Positions 5,583 through 11,496 of a stretch of 11,496 nt of DNA are shown in pieces. A program made the position numbers and the translations under genes. The notes beneath the pieces were generated by a model. That model was not told the origin of the DNA, made no database searches, and saw nothing but the letters and a program-made list of their open reading frames with translations. Positions within the stretch are counted from its first letter, which is position 1. Each line of letters begins with the position of its first letter. This DNA comes from an uncultured Longilinea sp. (GTDB taxonomy: Bacteria; Chloroflexota; Anaerolineae; Anaerolineales; Anaerolineaceae). Where the stretch lies: assembly GCA_937863945.1 (NCBI GenBank), contig CALMIB010000118.1:1-11496 (forward strand), read 5' to 3'.

Positions 5583-5602
5583 AGGGGAATGACCCCTTTT
5601 TT
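5583..5602 (+). terminator. Terminator-like hairpin in the PCu(A)C leader
   Basis: AGGGG (5583-5587), loop AATGA, CCCCT (5593-5597), then five more T (5598-5602). It lies between the predicted start (about 5579) and the ribosome binding site (GGAG, 5617-5620). The stem is short, and it sits very near the start, so efficient termination is doubtful; an attenuator or a 5' stabilising hairpin are both possible. Confidence 0.4.
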
Positions 5603-5625
5603 ATCCTTAGACCTGTGGAGCGCGC

Positions 5626-6069
5626 ATGAAGAAAAAACTTTGGAAAATCTTTGTTCTTCTACTTTTGCTTGGGATCACGGCGGCCTGTCAGCCAAAAACC
5701 GCCAGCCTGTCGGCAAAGGCGGCCTGGGCGCGTCCCGGCAGCGCCGGCGGCAACTCGGCGGCGTACATGATCCTGCAAAATTCGCTGGACAGCCCGGATG
5801 CGCTGGTAAGCGCCAGCAGCGATTCCGCCGATTCAGTCGAAATCCATATGAGCTCGATGGATGCAAACGGCACCATGATGATGCGTCCGGCCGGGCCGGT
5901 GGAGCTTCCGGCGCAATCCTCCGTGGAGTTGAAACCCGGCGGCTTGCACATTATGCTGATCGGCCTGAAGGATGACCTGAACACCGGCGGTACGATCACC
6001 GTGACGTTGCAGTTTGAAAAAGCCGACCCGTTGACGCTGGAAATTCCCATTCAAGAATCCGCCCCATAG
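5626..6069 (+). CDS. PCu(A)C-family copper chaperone, lipoprotein
   Basis: An extracytoplasmic copper(I) chaperone that, in studied bacteria, works with Sco1 to build the CuA or CuB site of cytochrome c oxidase. Its 147 residues begin with a lipoprotein signal peptide ending in ITAAC (lipid-modified C21). The DUF461/PCu(A)C fold follows. The full copper motif H(M)-x10-M-x21-H-x-M is seen exactly as H74-M75, M86, H108 and M110. Extra methionines (M78, M84, M85) may add thioether ligands. The start ATG has GGAG five bases away. It is the first gene of a run with thpR (18-base gap). It is coded separately from the oxidase operon, on the opposite strand, with a strong promoter preceded by a dyad, so it is probably regulated independently. 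The assignment is secure; specific delivery to the oxidase encoded here is inferred from context. Confidence 0.93.
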   Translation: MKKKLWKIFVLLLLLGITAACQPKTASLSAKAAWARPGSAGGNSAAYMILQNSLDSPDALVSASSDSADSVEIHMSSMDANGTMMMRPAGPVELPAQSSVELKPGGLHIMLIGLKDDLNTGGTITVTLQFEKADPLTLEIPIQESAP

Positions 6070-6087
6070 CTCCCTCCCGCGTGAACC

Positions 6088-6666
6088 ATGACTGCCATCC
6101 GCGCCTTCATTGCAATCGATTTAAACAGTGACGTCCAGAAAAAACTGGGGGATGTCATCCGCCAGCTAAAACCGCTGGCCGGCGATGCCGTCCGTTGGGT
6201 GCCCGAACACAATATCCACGTCACCCTGAAATTCCTGGGCGATACCTCTCCGGCGAACCTGGAAATCCTCAAGAAGGTCATCACCAGCGAAGCAGCCCGG
6301 TACGCCCCGATGGAACTCACCCTGACGTCCCTGGGGGCATTTCCCAACCTGCGACGCCCGCGCGTGATCTGGGTAGGCGTCGAAGCGCCGCCTGCGCTGG
6401 CTGCCATTCAGCGCAGCATTGAAGCCGAAACGCTGCGGCTGGGGTACGCGGCCGAAGACCGCCCCTCCTCACCCCACCTCACCCTGGGAAGGCTGTCGCA
6501 CAATGCCTCCCCGGACGAAATCCGTAAAATCGGCGAGCTTCTCGTGCGTTTCCCGGCGGCGCTCAATGCTGCCGTCACAGTCAAAACCGTGACCCTCTTC
6601 CGCAGCGACCTGCTGCCCGGCGGCGCGGTCTATACGCCCATTCACGTCGCGGCCTTCCGAACCTGA
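6088..6666 (+). CDS. thpR: RNA 2',3'-cyclic phosphodiesterase (2H family)
   Basis: A 192-residue cytoplasmic enzyme of the LigT/ThpR group of 2H phosphoesterases, which open 2',3'-cyclic phosphate RNA ends to 2'-phosphate. The two catalytic H-x-T motifs are clear: H44-V-T46 in NIHVTLKFLG and H130-L-T132 in SPHLTLGRL. The N-terminus RAFIAIDL and the central RPRVIWVGV are also typical, and the length is normal. The ATG at 6088 is the first possible start, because a TGA lies in frame just upstream (6082-6084). No good Shine-Dalgarno sequence is seen. Translation may depend on coupling to the PCu(A)C gene, which ends 18 bases upstream. There is no evident functional link with copper; grouping with rsfS suggests RNA or ribosome housekeeping. 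Confidence 0.94.
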   Translation: MTAIRAFIAIDLNSDVQKKLGDVIRQLKPLAGDAVRWVPEHNIHVTLKFLGDTSPANLEILKKVITSEAARYAPMELTLTSLGAFPNLRRPRVIWVGVEAPPALAAIQRSIEAETLRLGYAAEDRPSSPHLTLGRLSHNASPDEIRKIGELLVRFPAALNAAVTVKTVTLFRSDLLPGGAVYTPIHVAAFRT

Positions 6667-6677
6667 CGACCGTCAAG

Positions 6678-6707
6678 TTGCAATATGGGACCGAGTTATG
6701 CTAGAAT
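6678..6707 (+). promoter_or_regulatory. Probable promoter of rsfS
   Basis: TTGCAA (6678-6683, 4 of 6), an 18-base spacer and TAGAAT (6702-6707, 5 of 6) preceded by TGC, i.e. an extended -10. The start would be near 6714. It could give rsfS transcription independent of thpR. Confidence 0.5.
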
Positions 6708-6726
6708 TGTCCAAATCCAATTTCAT

Positions 6727-6733
6727 GAGGTGA
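6727..6733 (+). promoter_or_regulatory. Ribosome binding site that points to a CTG start for rsfS
   Basis: GAGGTGA at 6727-6733. The GAGG core is six bases before CTG (6737), ideal spacing. An ATG at 6725 and a GTG at 6730 overlap it but lead to stops within a few codons. Confidence 0.6.
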
Positions 6734-6736
6734 GTT

Positions 6737-7081
6737 CTGAACACTATTGAAGTTGCACGCTCCGTCGTGAACATTCTGGAAGATAAAAAAGGCGAAAATA
6801 TCGTTTTGTTGGATGTGCACGACATTTCCAGTTTTACCGATTATTTCATCTTTGCCACCGGCACGAGCGACCGCATGTTGGATGCTCTCGCCAGGGCCAT
6901 TTCGGATGGCATCGATGCGCAGTTTGACCTGAACAGCAAAATAGAAGGCGCCTCGCAGACCGGCTGGATCGTGGTTGACCTCGGTGATACCGTTGTGCAC
7001 CTGTTTTCCGCCCAACAACGCGAGTATTACCGCCTGGAAGACCTGTGGAGCAAAGGAAAAACTTTACTGCGCTTGCAGTAA
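6737..7081 (+). CDS. rsfS: Ribosomal silencing factor RsfS (CTG start likely)
   Basis: It binds ribosomal protein uL14 on the large subunit and blocks subunit joining when nutrients are low. The core is unmistakable: EDKKGENIVLLDV, SSFTDYFIFATGTSDRML, GWIVVDLGDTVVHLF and REYYRLEDLW. A conventional GTG at 6767 would give only 104 residues and cut the first helix. The frame upstream encodes NTIEVARSVVNILE, which matches the usual RsfS N-terminus, and runs back to CTG at 6737. That codon has GAGG at the right distance, giving 114 residues. A TGA at 6731-6733 blocks any earlier start, and no ATG, GTG or TTG is available in between. The use of CTG is therefore inferred; a sequencing indel is the alternative. 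The gene follows thpR by about 70 bases and ends before a bidirectional hairpin. Confidence 0.92.
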   Translation: MNTIEVARSVVNILEDKKGENIVLLDVHDISSFTDYFIFATGTSDRMLDALARAISDGIDAQFDLNSKIEGASQTGWIVVDLGDTVVHLFSAQQREYYRLEDLWSKGKTLLRLQ

Positions 7082-7090
7082 ATGCATTCC

Positions 7091-7134
7091 AAAAAATTTA
7101 CCGCCGCAGGGTTCCCCCACGGCGGTTTGCTTTT
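7091..7134. terminator. Bidirectional terminator between rsfS and the oxidase operon
   Basis: Stem ACCGCCG (7100-7106) and CGGCGGT (7120-7126), with a G/C-rich loop that may pair further. On the plus strand TTTGCTTTT follows; on the minus strand the stem is followed by a run of six T (7096-7091). The convergent genes stop at 7081 and 7141. Confidence 0.8.
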
Positions 7135-7140
7135 GACAGG

Positions 7141-8955
7141 CTACGCCAGTGCGTCGATCATCATCGCCAGAAAGATGAAAGCCAGGTACATGCTGGAATA
7201 TCGGTACATCAGGTGCGCGTTTTTGTTGCCGCCATTGCGCAGCACGCGGTAAGCCGCGTGTAGCAGCCACAATCCGAGCACCACAGCCGAAACCAGGAAG
7301 ATGCTGCCGGTGATCTGTAACGCCGGCATTAATAGCGTCAGGGCAACCAGTTGCAAGGTGTATATGAAGATTTGTTTGCGCGTTTCCCGCTCGCCGCGCA
7401 CCACCGGCAGCATGGGCACGCCGCCGCGCGCATAATCCTTTTCCCGAACCAGTGCCAGCGACCAAAAGTGTGCGGGCGTCCACAGAAATACCAGCGCAAA
7501 CAGAAACATCGACGGGATGTTCAGGCTGCCGGTGGCAGCCGCCCATCCAACCAGCGGCGGAATGGCGCCGGCGCCGCCGCCGATGACAATGTTCTGCACG
7601 GTGACATGTTTCAACCAGATGCTGTACAGCAGCACGTAATAGATCATCCCTGCCAGCGAGAGCAGGGCAGCCAGCAGATTGACAAATCCGGCCATCAGGA
7701 AGAAGGCGAGCAGGCATGCGCCTAATCCATAGGCCAGGCCTTCCGCGGGGGTGAGCCGGCCTGCCGGCAGCGGACGTTTGGCCGTGCGCTGCATGCGCTT
7801 GTCCAGTTCGCGGTCAATATACTGGTTGAGCGCGCTCGAGCCGCCGGCGGCCAGCGCGCCGCCCAGCATCGTCCAAAAGGTCAATCCCAAACCGGGCAGT
7901 TGTTTCGCACCGACCACCATGCCCGCGTAGGTGGTGACCAGCAGCAGCAACACGATAATGGGCTTGTTCAACATCAGGAAATCGCGCGCCCGCTGGCCAA
8001 ACGGGGGAAGCGGTTGAAGGCTCTCCTCACGCTCTTCCGCGGAGGTCCGCCCGGAAAACCAGGCCGAGGCAACCAGCACCACCTGCACACCCCACAGGGC
8101 CGCTGCGCTGGCTGCGTGCAACCCCATCAGCTCCGCCGGAAAACCGCGCTGCACTTTGAGCGCTCCGACCAGCACCTGACCAAGCAGCAAGATCATCGCG
8201 CCGGTGGCTGCGCTGAGTTGAACCGGCTGGCTGCGCTGTCCGCGCCAGGCGCGAAAAAACTGGTAAGTGATCAAAAAGCCTGCCGCCAGCGTGATCAGAC
8301 GGTGGCCGAAAGCCAGCCAGGCTGCGCCATTGGAGGGCAACAGACCGCCGCATAACGGCCAACCGGGGCAGGCTGCACCGCCTTCTGTGGCCGTGACCAG
8401 CGCGCCGCTGAGCAGCAGCAAAAAGATCAATGCTGTTGTGATCGCCGAAAGCCGGTTGAACGGCACCTTTGCACTTTGAGGCAGACGCGCTGTTTCATTG
8501 GGCTGGGCAAACGCGGCCATTAATGCCGTGAGGAGACAACCCAATGACAGCAAAGCCAGCCCCAGGTGCAACCCGCTAACTGACGGCGGCGCGTCGCCCT
8601 GGGCCATTCCGGCGCCCAGGCCGGTTTGCACCAGCAGCATGGACGCCGCAGCAGCCAGCGGCCGCCGGACCCAATGACTGGAAGCTCTTCGAATGGAGAT
8701 CCGCGCCCAGGCAACCACGGTGACAACCAGCGCGGCTGCTGATAACAGGCGGTGCAGCATGGATATCCTGCCAAGCTGGTCAACAGGCAGCGCCAACTGG
8801 CCGTAACAGGTCGGCCAATCCGGGCAGGCTTCCGCGGCGCTGCTGCTCCGAGTGACATTTCCAAGCACAATCGTCAAAAACACCAATACCGCCGCCGCCA
8901 GGATCCAGTAGCGGCCACCCAACCGTTCGCTGTCCTGATTCTGTTGCATCTTCAT
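7141..8955 (-). CDS. Fused haem A synthase-haem O synthase (CtaA-CtaB)
   Basis: One 604-residue membrane protein predicted to carry both steps from haem B to haem A. Residues about 1-300 are CtaA (COX15): eight hydrophobic helices, haem-ligand histidines H68, H130, H218 and H280, and cysteine pairs C44/C50 (EACPDWPTCYG) and C196/C202 (AACPGWPLCGG), one in each half. After a short charged linker (about 302-323), residues 325-604 are CtaB (COX10), a UbiA-type farnesyltransferase. It has N377-x3-D381-x3-D385 followed by KRMQRTAKRPLP, and DYARGGVPMLPV near 507. Order is CtaA first, although CtaB acts first. The GTG at 8973 would make the ribosome binding site (GGAGG, 8965-8969) part of the coding sequence, so the ATG at 8955, nine bases from it, is preferred; an ATG at 8949 is less well placed. 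It is the last gene of the oxidase operon. Confidence 0.95.
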   Translation of the reverse strand: MKMQQNQDSERLGGRYWILAAAVLVFLTIVLGNVTRSSSAAEACPDWPTCYGQLALPVDQLGRISMLHRLLSAAALVVTVVAWARISIRRASSHWVRRPLAAAASMLLVQTGLGAGMAQGDAPPSVSGLHLGLALLSLGCLLTALMAAFAQPNETARLPQSAKVPFNRLSAITTALIFLLLLSGALVTATEGGAACPGWPLCGGLLPSNGAAWLAFGHRLITLAAGFLITYQFFRAWRGQRSQPVQLSAATGAMILLLGQVLVGALKVQRGFPAELMGLHAASAAALWGVQVVLVASAWFSGRTSAEEREESLQPLPPFGQRARDFLMLNKPIIVLLLLVTTYAGMVVGAKQLPGLGLTFWTMLGGALAAGGSSALNQYIDRELDKRMQRTAKRPLPAGRLTPAEGLAYGLGACLLAFFLMAGFVNLLAALLSLAGMIYYVLLYSIWLKHVTVQNIVIGGGAGAIPPLVGWAAATGSLNIPSMFLFALVFLWTPAHFWSLALVREKDYARGGVPMLPVVRGERETRKQIFIYTLQLVALTLLMPALQITGSIFLVSAVVLGLWLLHAAYRVLRNGGNKNAHLMYRYSSMYLAFIFLAMMIDALA

Positions 8956-8964
8956 AAAATTATT

Positions 8965-8969
8965 CCTCC
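8965..8969 (-). promoter_or_regulatory. Ribosome binding site that decides the ctaA-ctaB start
   Basis: GGAGG on the minus strand, nine bases before the ATG at 8955. It would lie inside the coding sequence if the upstream GTG (8973) were used. Confidence 0.7.
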
Positions 8970-8997
8970 CCACAGATCATCCGACCCGAGCCGCGGA

Positions 8998-9768
8998 TCA
9001 TTGCGGTTCAGGACCGGCAGACTGGCGTAATTGCCGGCGCACAAAAAAGGGATAGCCCAGGGCCAGAATGCTCGCGAAGGTGAACCATTGCAGCGCGTAC
9101 CCAAAATGCGACCCTTCGGTGATTTCAGGCAATACCTGTTGCCGGGCGGGCAGTCCACTCCAGCCTGGATCCGGCGACTGAACGATATACGCCGGTAGCA
9201 GCGGCAAGTCCACCTGGAGTTGAATCCGCTCCAGGTTAACAATATTCCACGCGTCCAGGCGGGTCTCACCGTCTGCCAGCGGCGGGTCGGGAATGCCGCC
9301 GAAATCCGGTTTCGACTGCGGACGGCGAATCACGCCATTCACAACCACCATCCCCGGCTCCTGATATTGCGCGCGCAGGTCCGGAGCGGACTGGTCAAAT
9401 GGAATCCATCCGCGGTCCACCAGCACCGCCCGATCTGAATTGGCTATGCGCAACGGAGTGAGTACGTGGAAACCTAGCTGCCCATCCAGCGCCTGGTTGC
9501 GCAGCAGCACTTCCTGGCTGAAGTCATACTCCCCGCTCACGCTCACGGAGCGGTATTCCATATTGTACAAATCCGCCGCCTGATTTTCCGCCTGGTTCAA
9601 ATCCAGCGGGCTGGCCTGCAATTGTGACAGTACGCGTTCATTAAATACGCGCCGCTCCGCCAGCCGGTCCAACTGCCAGATACCCAACCGTGCCAGCACC
9701 GCCACCCCGGCAATCGCCAACAGGGTGGTCAAAATCCAACGCACAGACCAGAAACTGTTGGATTTCAT
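8998..9768 (-). CDS. SURF1-family cytochrome oxidase assembly protein
   Basis: A 256-residue membrane protein that assists haem a insertion into subunit I of cytochrome c oxidase. It shows the typical layout: an N-terminal helix (about 11-29) followed by LGIWQLDRLAERR, a large external domain with LLRNQALDGQLGFHVLTPL and VLVDRGWIPFD, and a second helix (about 222-244) introduced by EGSHFGYALQWFTFA, the family's C-terminal signature. Its start codon overlaps the stop of the preceding gene as ATGA (9765-9768), so translation is coupled. It precedes the haem A/O synthase fusion by 42 bases. This order fits a haem-loading hand-over, with the haem maker and SURF1 made from the same message. Confidence 0.95.
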   Translation of the reverse strand: MKSNSFWSVRWILTTLLAIAGVAVLARLGIWQLDRLAERRVFNERVLSQLQASPLDLNQAENQAADLYNMEYRSVSVSGEYDFSQEVLLRNQALDGQLGFHVLTPLRIANSDRAVLVDRGWIPFDQSAPDLRAQYQEPGMVVVNGVIRRPQSKPDFGGIPDPPLADGETRLDAWNIVNLERIQLQVDLPLLPAYIVQSPDPGWSGLPARQQVLPEITEGSHFGYALQWFTFASILALGYPFFVRRQLRQSAGPEPQ

Positions 9769-10283
9769 TCTTCTAACCCTTCCGGTCGATCGGCTTTCGG
9801 CAGCGGTTTGAGCACCAAAAGGTACAACATTACAAGCACGCTGGTCGGCGCAGCCACCGCCAGCAGACCCTGTACGCGAATTTCACCGGTCACGCGCGGG
9901 CGCACCTCCAGCCCAAGCCGCTGACTGGGTTGAAAGGAGCAGGTCAGCGTGTAACTGTTTGGATTCTCCAGGGTCAATTTGCCGGTGGAGCCCGCCGGCA
10001 CCCAGATCGGTCCCAGTTGGTGGCTGACCAGGTCTTCATTTTTAACCAGGATGACATCCCCTTCCACAAAGGTCATGTTATCCGGCAGCGAAGGCACCGG
10101 CAAGCCGGCCTGAATGCGTTCAGCGGTTCCCACCGGAACCAGCAATTCAAATTGGTCCGGCATGCGGTCGAGTTGCGTGCGCTGCAGGAAAAACGAACCT
10201 TCCGAGATGATTATCCCCAGCAGGAGCGCAATGCCCAGCGAAAGCAGAACCCGTTGCAAGATGGCCTTGCCAAAAGGGGTCAT
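9765..10283 (-). CDS. Two-helix membrane protein with degenerate cupredoxin-like domain
   Basis: I do not recognise a named family. The 172 residues have a transmembrane helix at about 10-30, an external domain (about 45-135) and a second helix at about 138-158. The domain resembles a small cupredoxin: GDVILVKNEDLVSHQLG, then VPAGSTGKLTLENPNSYTLTCSF. H88 and C115 occupy the places of two type 1 copper ligands. The usual second histidine is glutamine (Q118), and no methionine follows. So it may bind copper differently or not at all. It lies between sco1 (1-base gap) and surf1 (4-base overlap), which points to a role in oxidase copper-site assembly. A start 13 codons upstream (10322) is open but lies in sco1; GGAG seven bases before the ATG at 10283 supports the shorter form. 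Function is inferred from context only. Confidence 0.85.
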   Translation of the reverse strand: MTPFGKAILQRVLLSLGIALLLGIIISEGSFFLQRTQLDRMPDQFELLVPVGTAERIQAGLPVPSLPDNMTFVEGDVILVKNEDLVSHQLGPIWVPAGSTGKLTLENPNSYTLTCSFQPSQRLGLEVRPRVTGEIRVQGLLAVAAPTSVLVMLYLLVLKPLPKADRPEGLEE

Positions 10284-10284
10284 T

Positions 10285-10884
10285 TTACTTCTCCCGCAGC
10301 AGATAGCGCAAGTCAGCAGCAATGTCGGTCACCGGCGTGCCGAACGGGTAAGTCAGGCGCAGGTTGCCGTGTGAATCGATCACGTACAGCCGGCTGGTGT
10401 GATCCACCGTGTAAAATTCGGGGTTTTCTCCCGGTACGACCTGTCGGTACACGCCGTAGGCCTGCCAGACTTCCGCGAGGTCTTCTTCGCTCCCGGTCAG
10501 ACCGATGATGCCCGGGTCAAAGCCCTTCAAGTAGGCGGCCATGCGCTCAACCGTGTCGCGTTGTGGATCCACGGTAATGAACAGGAAGTCGATGCTCTCC
10601 GCGGAACTCTTTAACTCGGCGCGCACCTGCTTGAACTCGGCCATGGTCGCCGGGCAGACATCCGGGCAATTGGTGTACCCGAAGAATATCACCGCCGGCC
10701 GGTCGCCCCGCTCGCTCAACTGGTAATGCCCGCCGCCGGCCTGCGGTAAATCGATCTCGGGCGCGGGGGCAGCCGGCAGCAACTCGGAGCCGCGCAGCGC
10801 GTAGGGGCGGGCGAACACAATGCCCCACACGCTGATTAACCCGATGAGCAAGAGCAAAGCAAGCCAGAACCAGTTCTTTTTCAT
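10285..10884 (-). CDS. Sco1/SenC/PrrC-type copper chaperone
   Basis: A 199-residue membrane-anchored thioredoxin-fold protein that delivers copper to, or reduces, the CuA site of cytochrome c oxidase subunit II. One N-terminal helix (about 4-25) is followed by the soluble domain. The copper ligands are all present: C73 and C77 in the motif FFGYTNCPDVCPAT, and H162 in TVDHTSRLYVID. FITVDPQRDT (102-111) is the conserved loop. The start ATG is preceded by a weak GGCAGG, ten bases after the subunit III stop codon, so it likely relies on coupling. Position between the subunit III gene and the cupredoxin-like gene indicates a dedicated oxidase assembly operon; the PCu(A)C protein encoded at 5626-6069 is its probable upstream copper donor. 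Confidence 0.96.
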   Translation of the reverse strand: MKKNWFWLALLLLIGLISVWGIVFARPYALRGSELLPAAPAPEIDLPQAGGGHYQLSERGDRPAVIFFGYTNCPDVCPATMAEFKQVRAELKSSAESIDFLFITVDPQRDTVERMAAYLKGFDPGIIGLTGSEEDLAEVWQAYGVYRQVVPGENPEFYTVDHTSRLYVIDSHGNLRLTYPFGTPVTDIAADLRYLLREK

Positions 10885-10894
10885 GCCTGCCGCT

Positions 10895-11464
10895 TTAAAC
10901 CGTACCGATCAAATACAACGCCGGATAGAAGAAGATCCACACCACATCGACGAAGTGCCAGTAGTTGGCCGCAGCTTCGACCCCCCAGTGGCGTTCGGCG
11001 GTGTATTTGCCCTTCAATCCGTTGCGCACGATTACAATCAGGAACAGCACACCGGTCAGCACATGAAAAGCATGCATGCCGGTCATCATGTAGAAAACCG
11101 CCCCTTCCGGGCCGTCCGCCGGGCCAAACGGCGCCAGTTGCCATTCCACACCAACGACGCCGGCCAGGAAGCCCACCCCCAGTACCAGCGTAACGAGAGC
11201 GTTGATGACCATGCCCTTGCGGTCGCCGTGCGCAATCGAAACCTCAGCCCGGTTCATAAAGAAACTGCTGATGAGCAGCACCGCCGTGACAATCAATCCC
11301 AGGGTTGAATCCAGGTCCGGCCGGCGGTCGCCCAACAGGTAAAACCGCGACACCATCAAACCGCCGAATACAAAGGCATCTGACACGATGAAGAGCCACA
11401 GCCCCAGCCGGTTGGTCGCCAGTTTATGCGAATAATCCGTCACGGGATGGGTGGTTGATGACAT
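10895..11464 (-). CDS. Cytochrome c oxidase subunit III, short (five-helix) form
   Basis: A 189-residue membrane subunit of a haem-copper oxidase. About five transmembrane helices are seen (about 20-40, 54-71, 86-106, 124-147 and 166-187), as in the bacterial form that lacks the first two helices of the seven-helix subunit. Signatures include FYMMTGMHAFHVLTG (124-138) and YWHFVDVVWIFFYPALYL near the end. The position normally held by the conserved glutamate of helix III (ISE-V in the bovine protein) is aspartate here (D29 in FIVSDAFVFGG), as in quinol-oxidase subunit CyoC and some short subunit III proteins. The start overlaps the upstream stop as TAATG, with an AAGGGGG eight or so bases ahead. 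Whether the electron donor is cytochrome c or quinol cannot be proved from this subunit; Sco1 in the same operon favours a CuA-containing cytochrome c oxidase. Confidence 0.94.
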   Translation of the reverse strand: MSSTTHPVTDYSHKLATNRLGLWLFIVSDAFVFGGLMVSRFYLLGDRRPDLDSTLGLIVTAVLLISSFFMNRAEVSIAHGDRKGMVINALVTLVLGVGFLAGVVGVEWQLAPFGPADGPEGAVFYMMTGMHAFHVLTGVLFLIVIVRNGLKGKYTAERHWGVEAAANYWHFVDVVWIFFYPALYLIGTV

Positions 11465-11496
11465 TAATGGCCCCCTTCATCCGGCTGGAAAAGCGT
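11464..11496 (-). CDS. C-terminal tail of upstream gene, probably an oxidase subunit (cut by window edge)
   Basis: Ten codons (TLFQPDEGGH) and a TAA stop at 11466-11464, which shares one base with the ATG of subunit III. The visible piece is too short to identify. The frame is open to the window edge, and the tight TAATG junction implies cotranscription, so subunit I or another subunit III-like protein is likely by operon logic. Confidence 0.45.
   Translation of the reverse strand, partial: TLFQPDEGGH

Noticed and set aside
4953..5975. A 340-codon plus-strand open frame spanning the gap between nrfH and the PCu(A)C gene
   Set aside because: It begins antisense to nrfH and ends inside the PCu(A)C gene in another frame. 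It has no ribosome binding site, and its composition shows no domain. Both overlapped genes are certain.
8956..8973. An N-terminal extension of the CtaA-CtaB fusion from GTG 8973
   Set aside because: It would translate the GGAGG ribosome binding site that serves the ATG at 8955, and adds no family residues.
10284..10322. An N-terminal extension of the cupredoxin-like protein with two adjacent cysteines
   Set aside because: It would overlap the end of sco1, and the ribosome binding site (GGAG, seven bases) belongs to the ATG at 10283.

Overview
The window looks like chromosomal DNA from a GC-rich bacterium, most likely a member of the Chloroflexota (Anaerolineae-like). This is an inference from protein flavour and from gene content: a haem A synthase/haem O synthase fusion, a membrane-anchored NrfA with NrfH, and a DUF6159-type membrane protein. 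It was not confirmed by any search. No mobile elements, CRISPR arrays, tRNA or rRNA genes were seen, and gene packing is dense and normal.

Layout. Positions 1-1312 (+) hold the end of proC (pyrroline-5-carboxylate reductase) followed by a polytopic membrane protein, closed by a strong bidirectional hairpin. Positions 1398-2448 (-) hold a 65-residue orphan protein and an FHA-domain protein with a C-terminal membrane anchor. A divergent promoter region (2449-2625) separates the FHA gene from a Crp/Fnr-family regulator (2626-3306, +). Facing the regulator is the nrfHA operon (5165 down to 3360, -), encoding the ammonia-forming cytochrome c nitrite reductase and its tetrahaem quinol dehydrogenase. 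A perfect TGTGA-N6-TCACA site lies about 42 bp upstream of the likely nrfHA transcription start. The 460-bp gap 5166-5625 holds that site, several dyads and a consensus promoter for a PCu(A)C copper-chaperone lipoprotein (5626-6069, +). Then come thpR (RNA 2',3'-cyclic phosphodiesterase) and rsfS (ribosomal silencing factor), the latter apparently starting at CTG.

From 11496 down to 7141 (-) runs a tight cytochrome c oxidase operon: the tail of an upstream gene, subunit III, Sco1, a two-helix degenerate cupredoxin-like protein, SURF1, and a fused CtaA-CtaB enzyme. Together with the PCu(A)C protein, the window carries copper delivery (Sco1, PCu(A)C, possibly the cupredoxin-like protein), haem A synthesis and SURF1 assembly, next to an anaerobic nitrite-ammonification module with a candidate redox regulator. 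This suggests an organism that switches between oxygen and nitrite respiration.

The least explained items are the cupredoxin-like protein between sco1 and surf1, the dyad and leader hairpin in front of the PCu(A)C gene, the CTG start of rsfS, and the likely link between the regulator and nrfHA.
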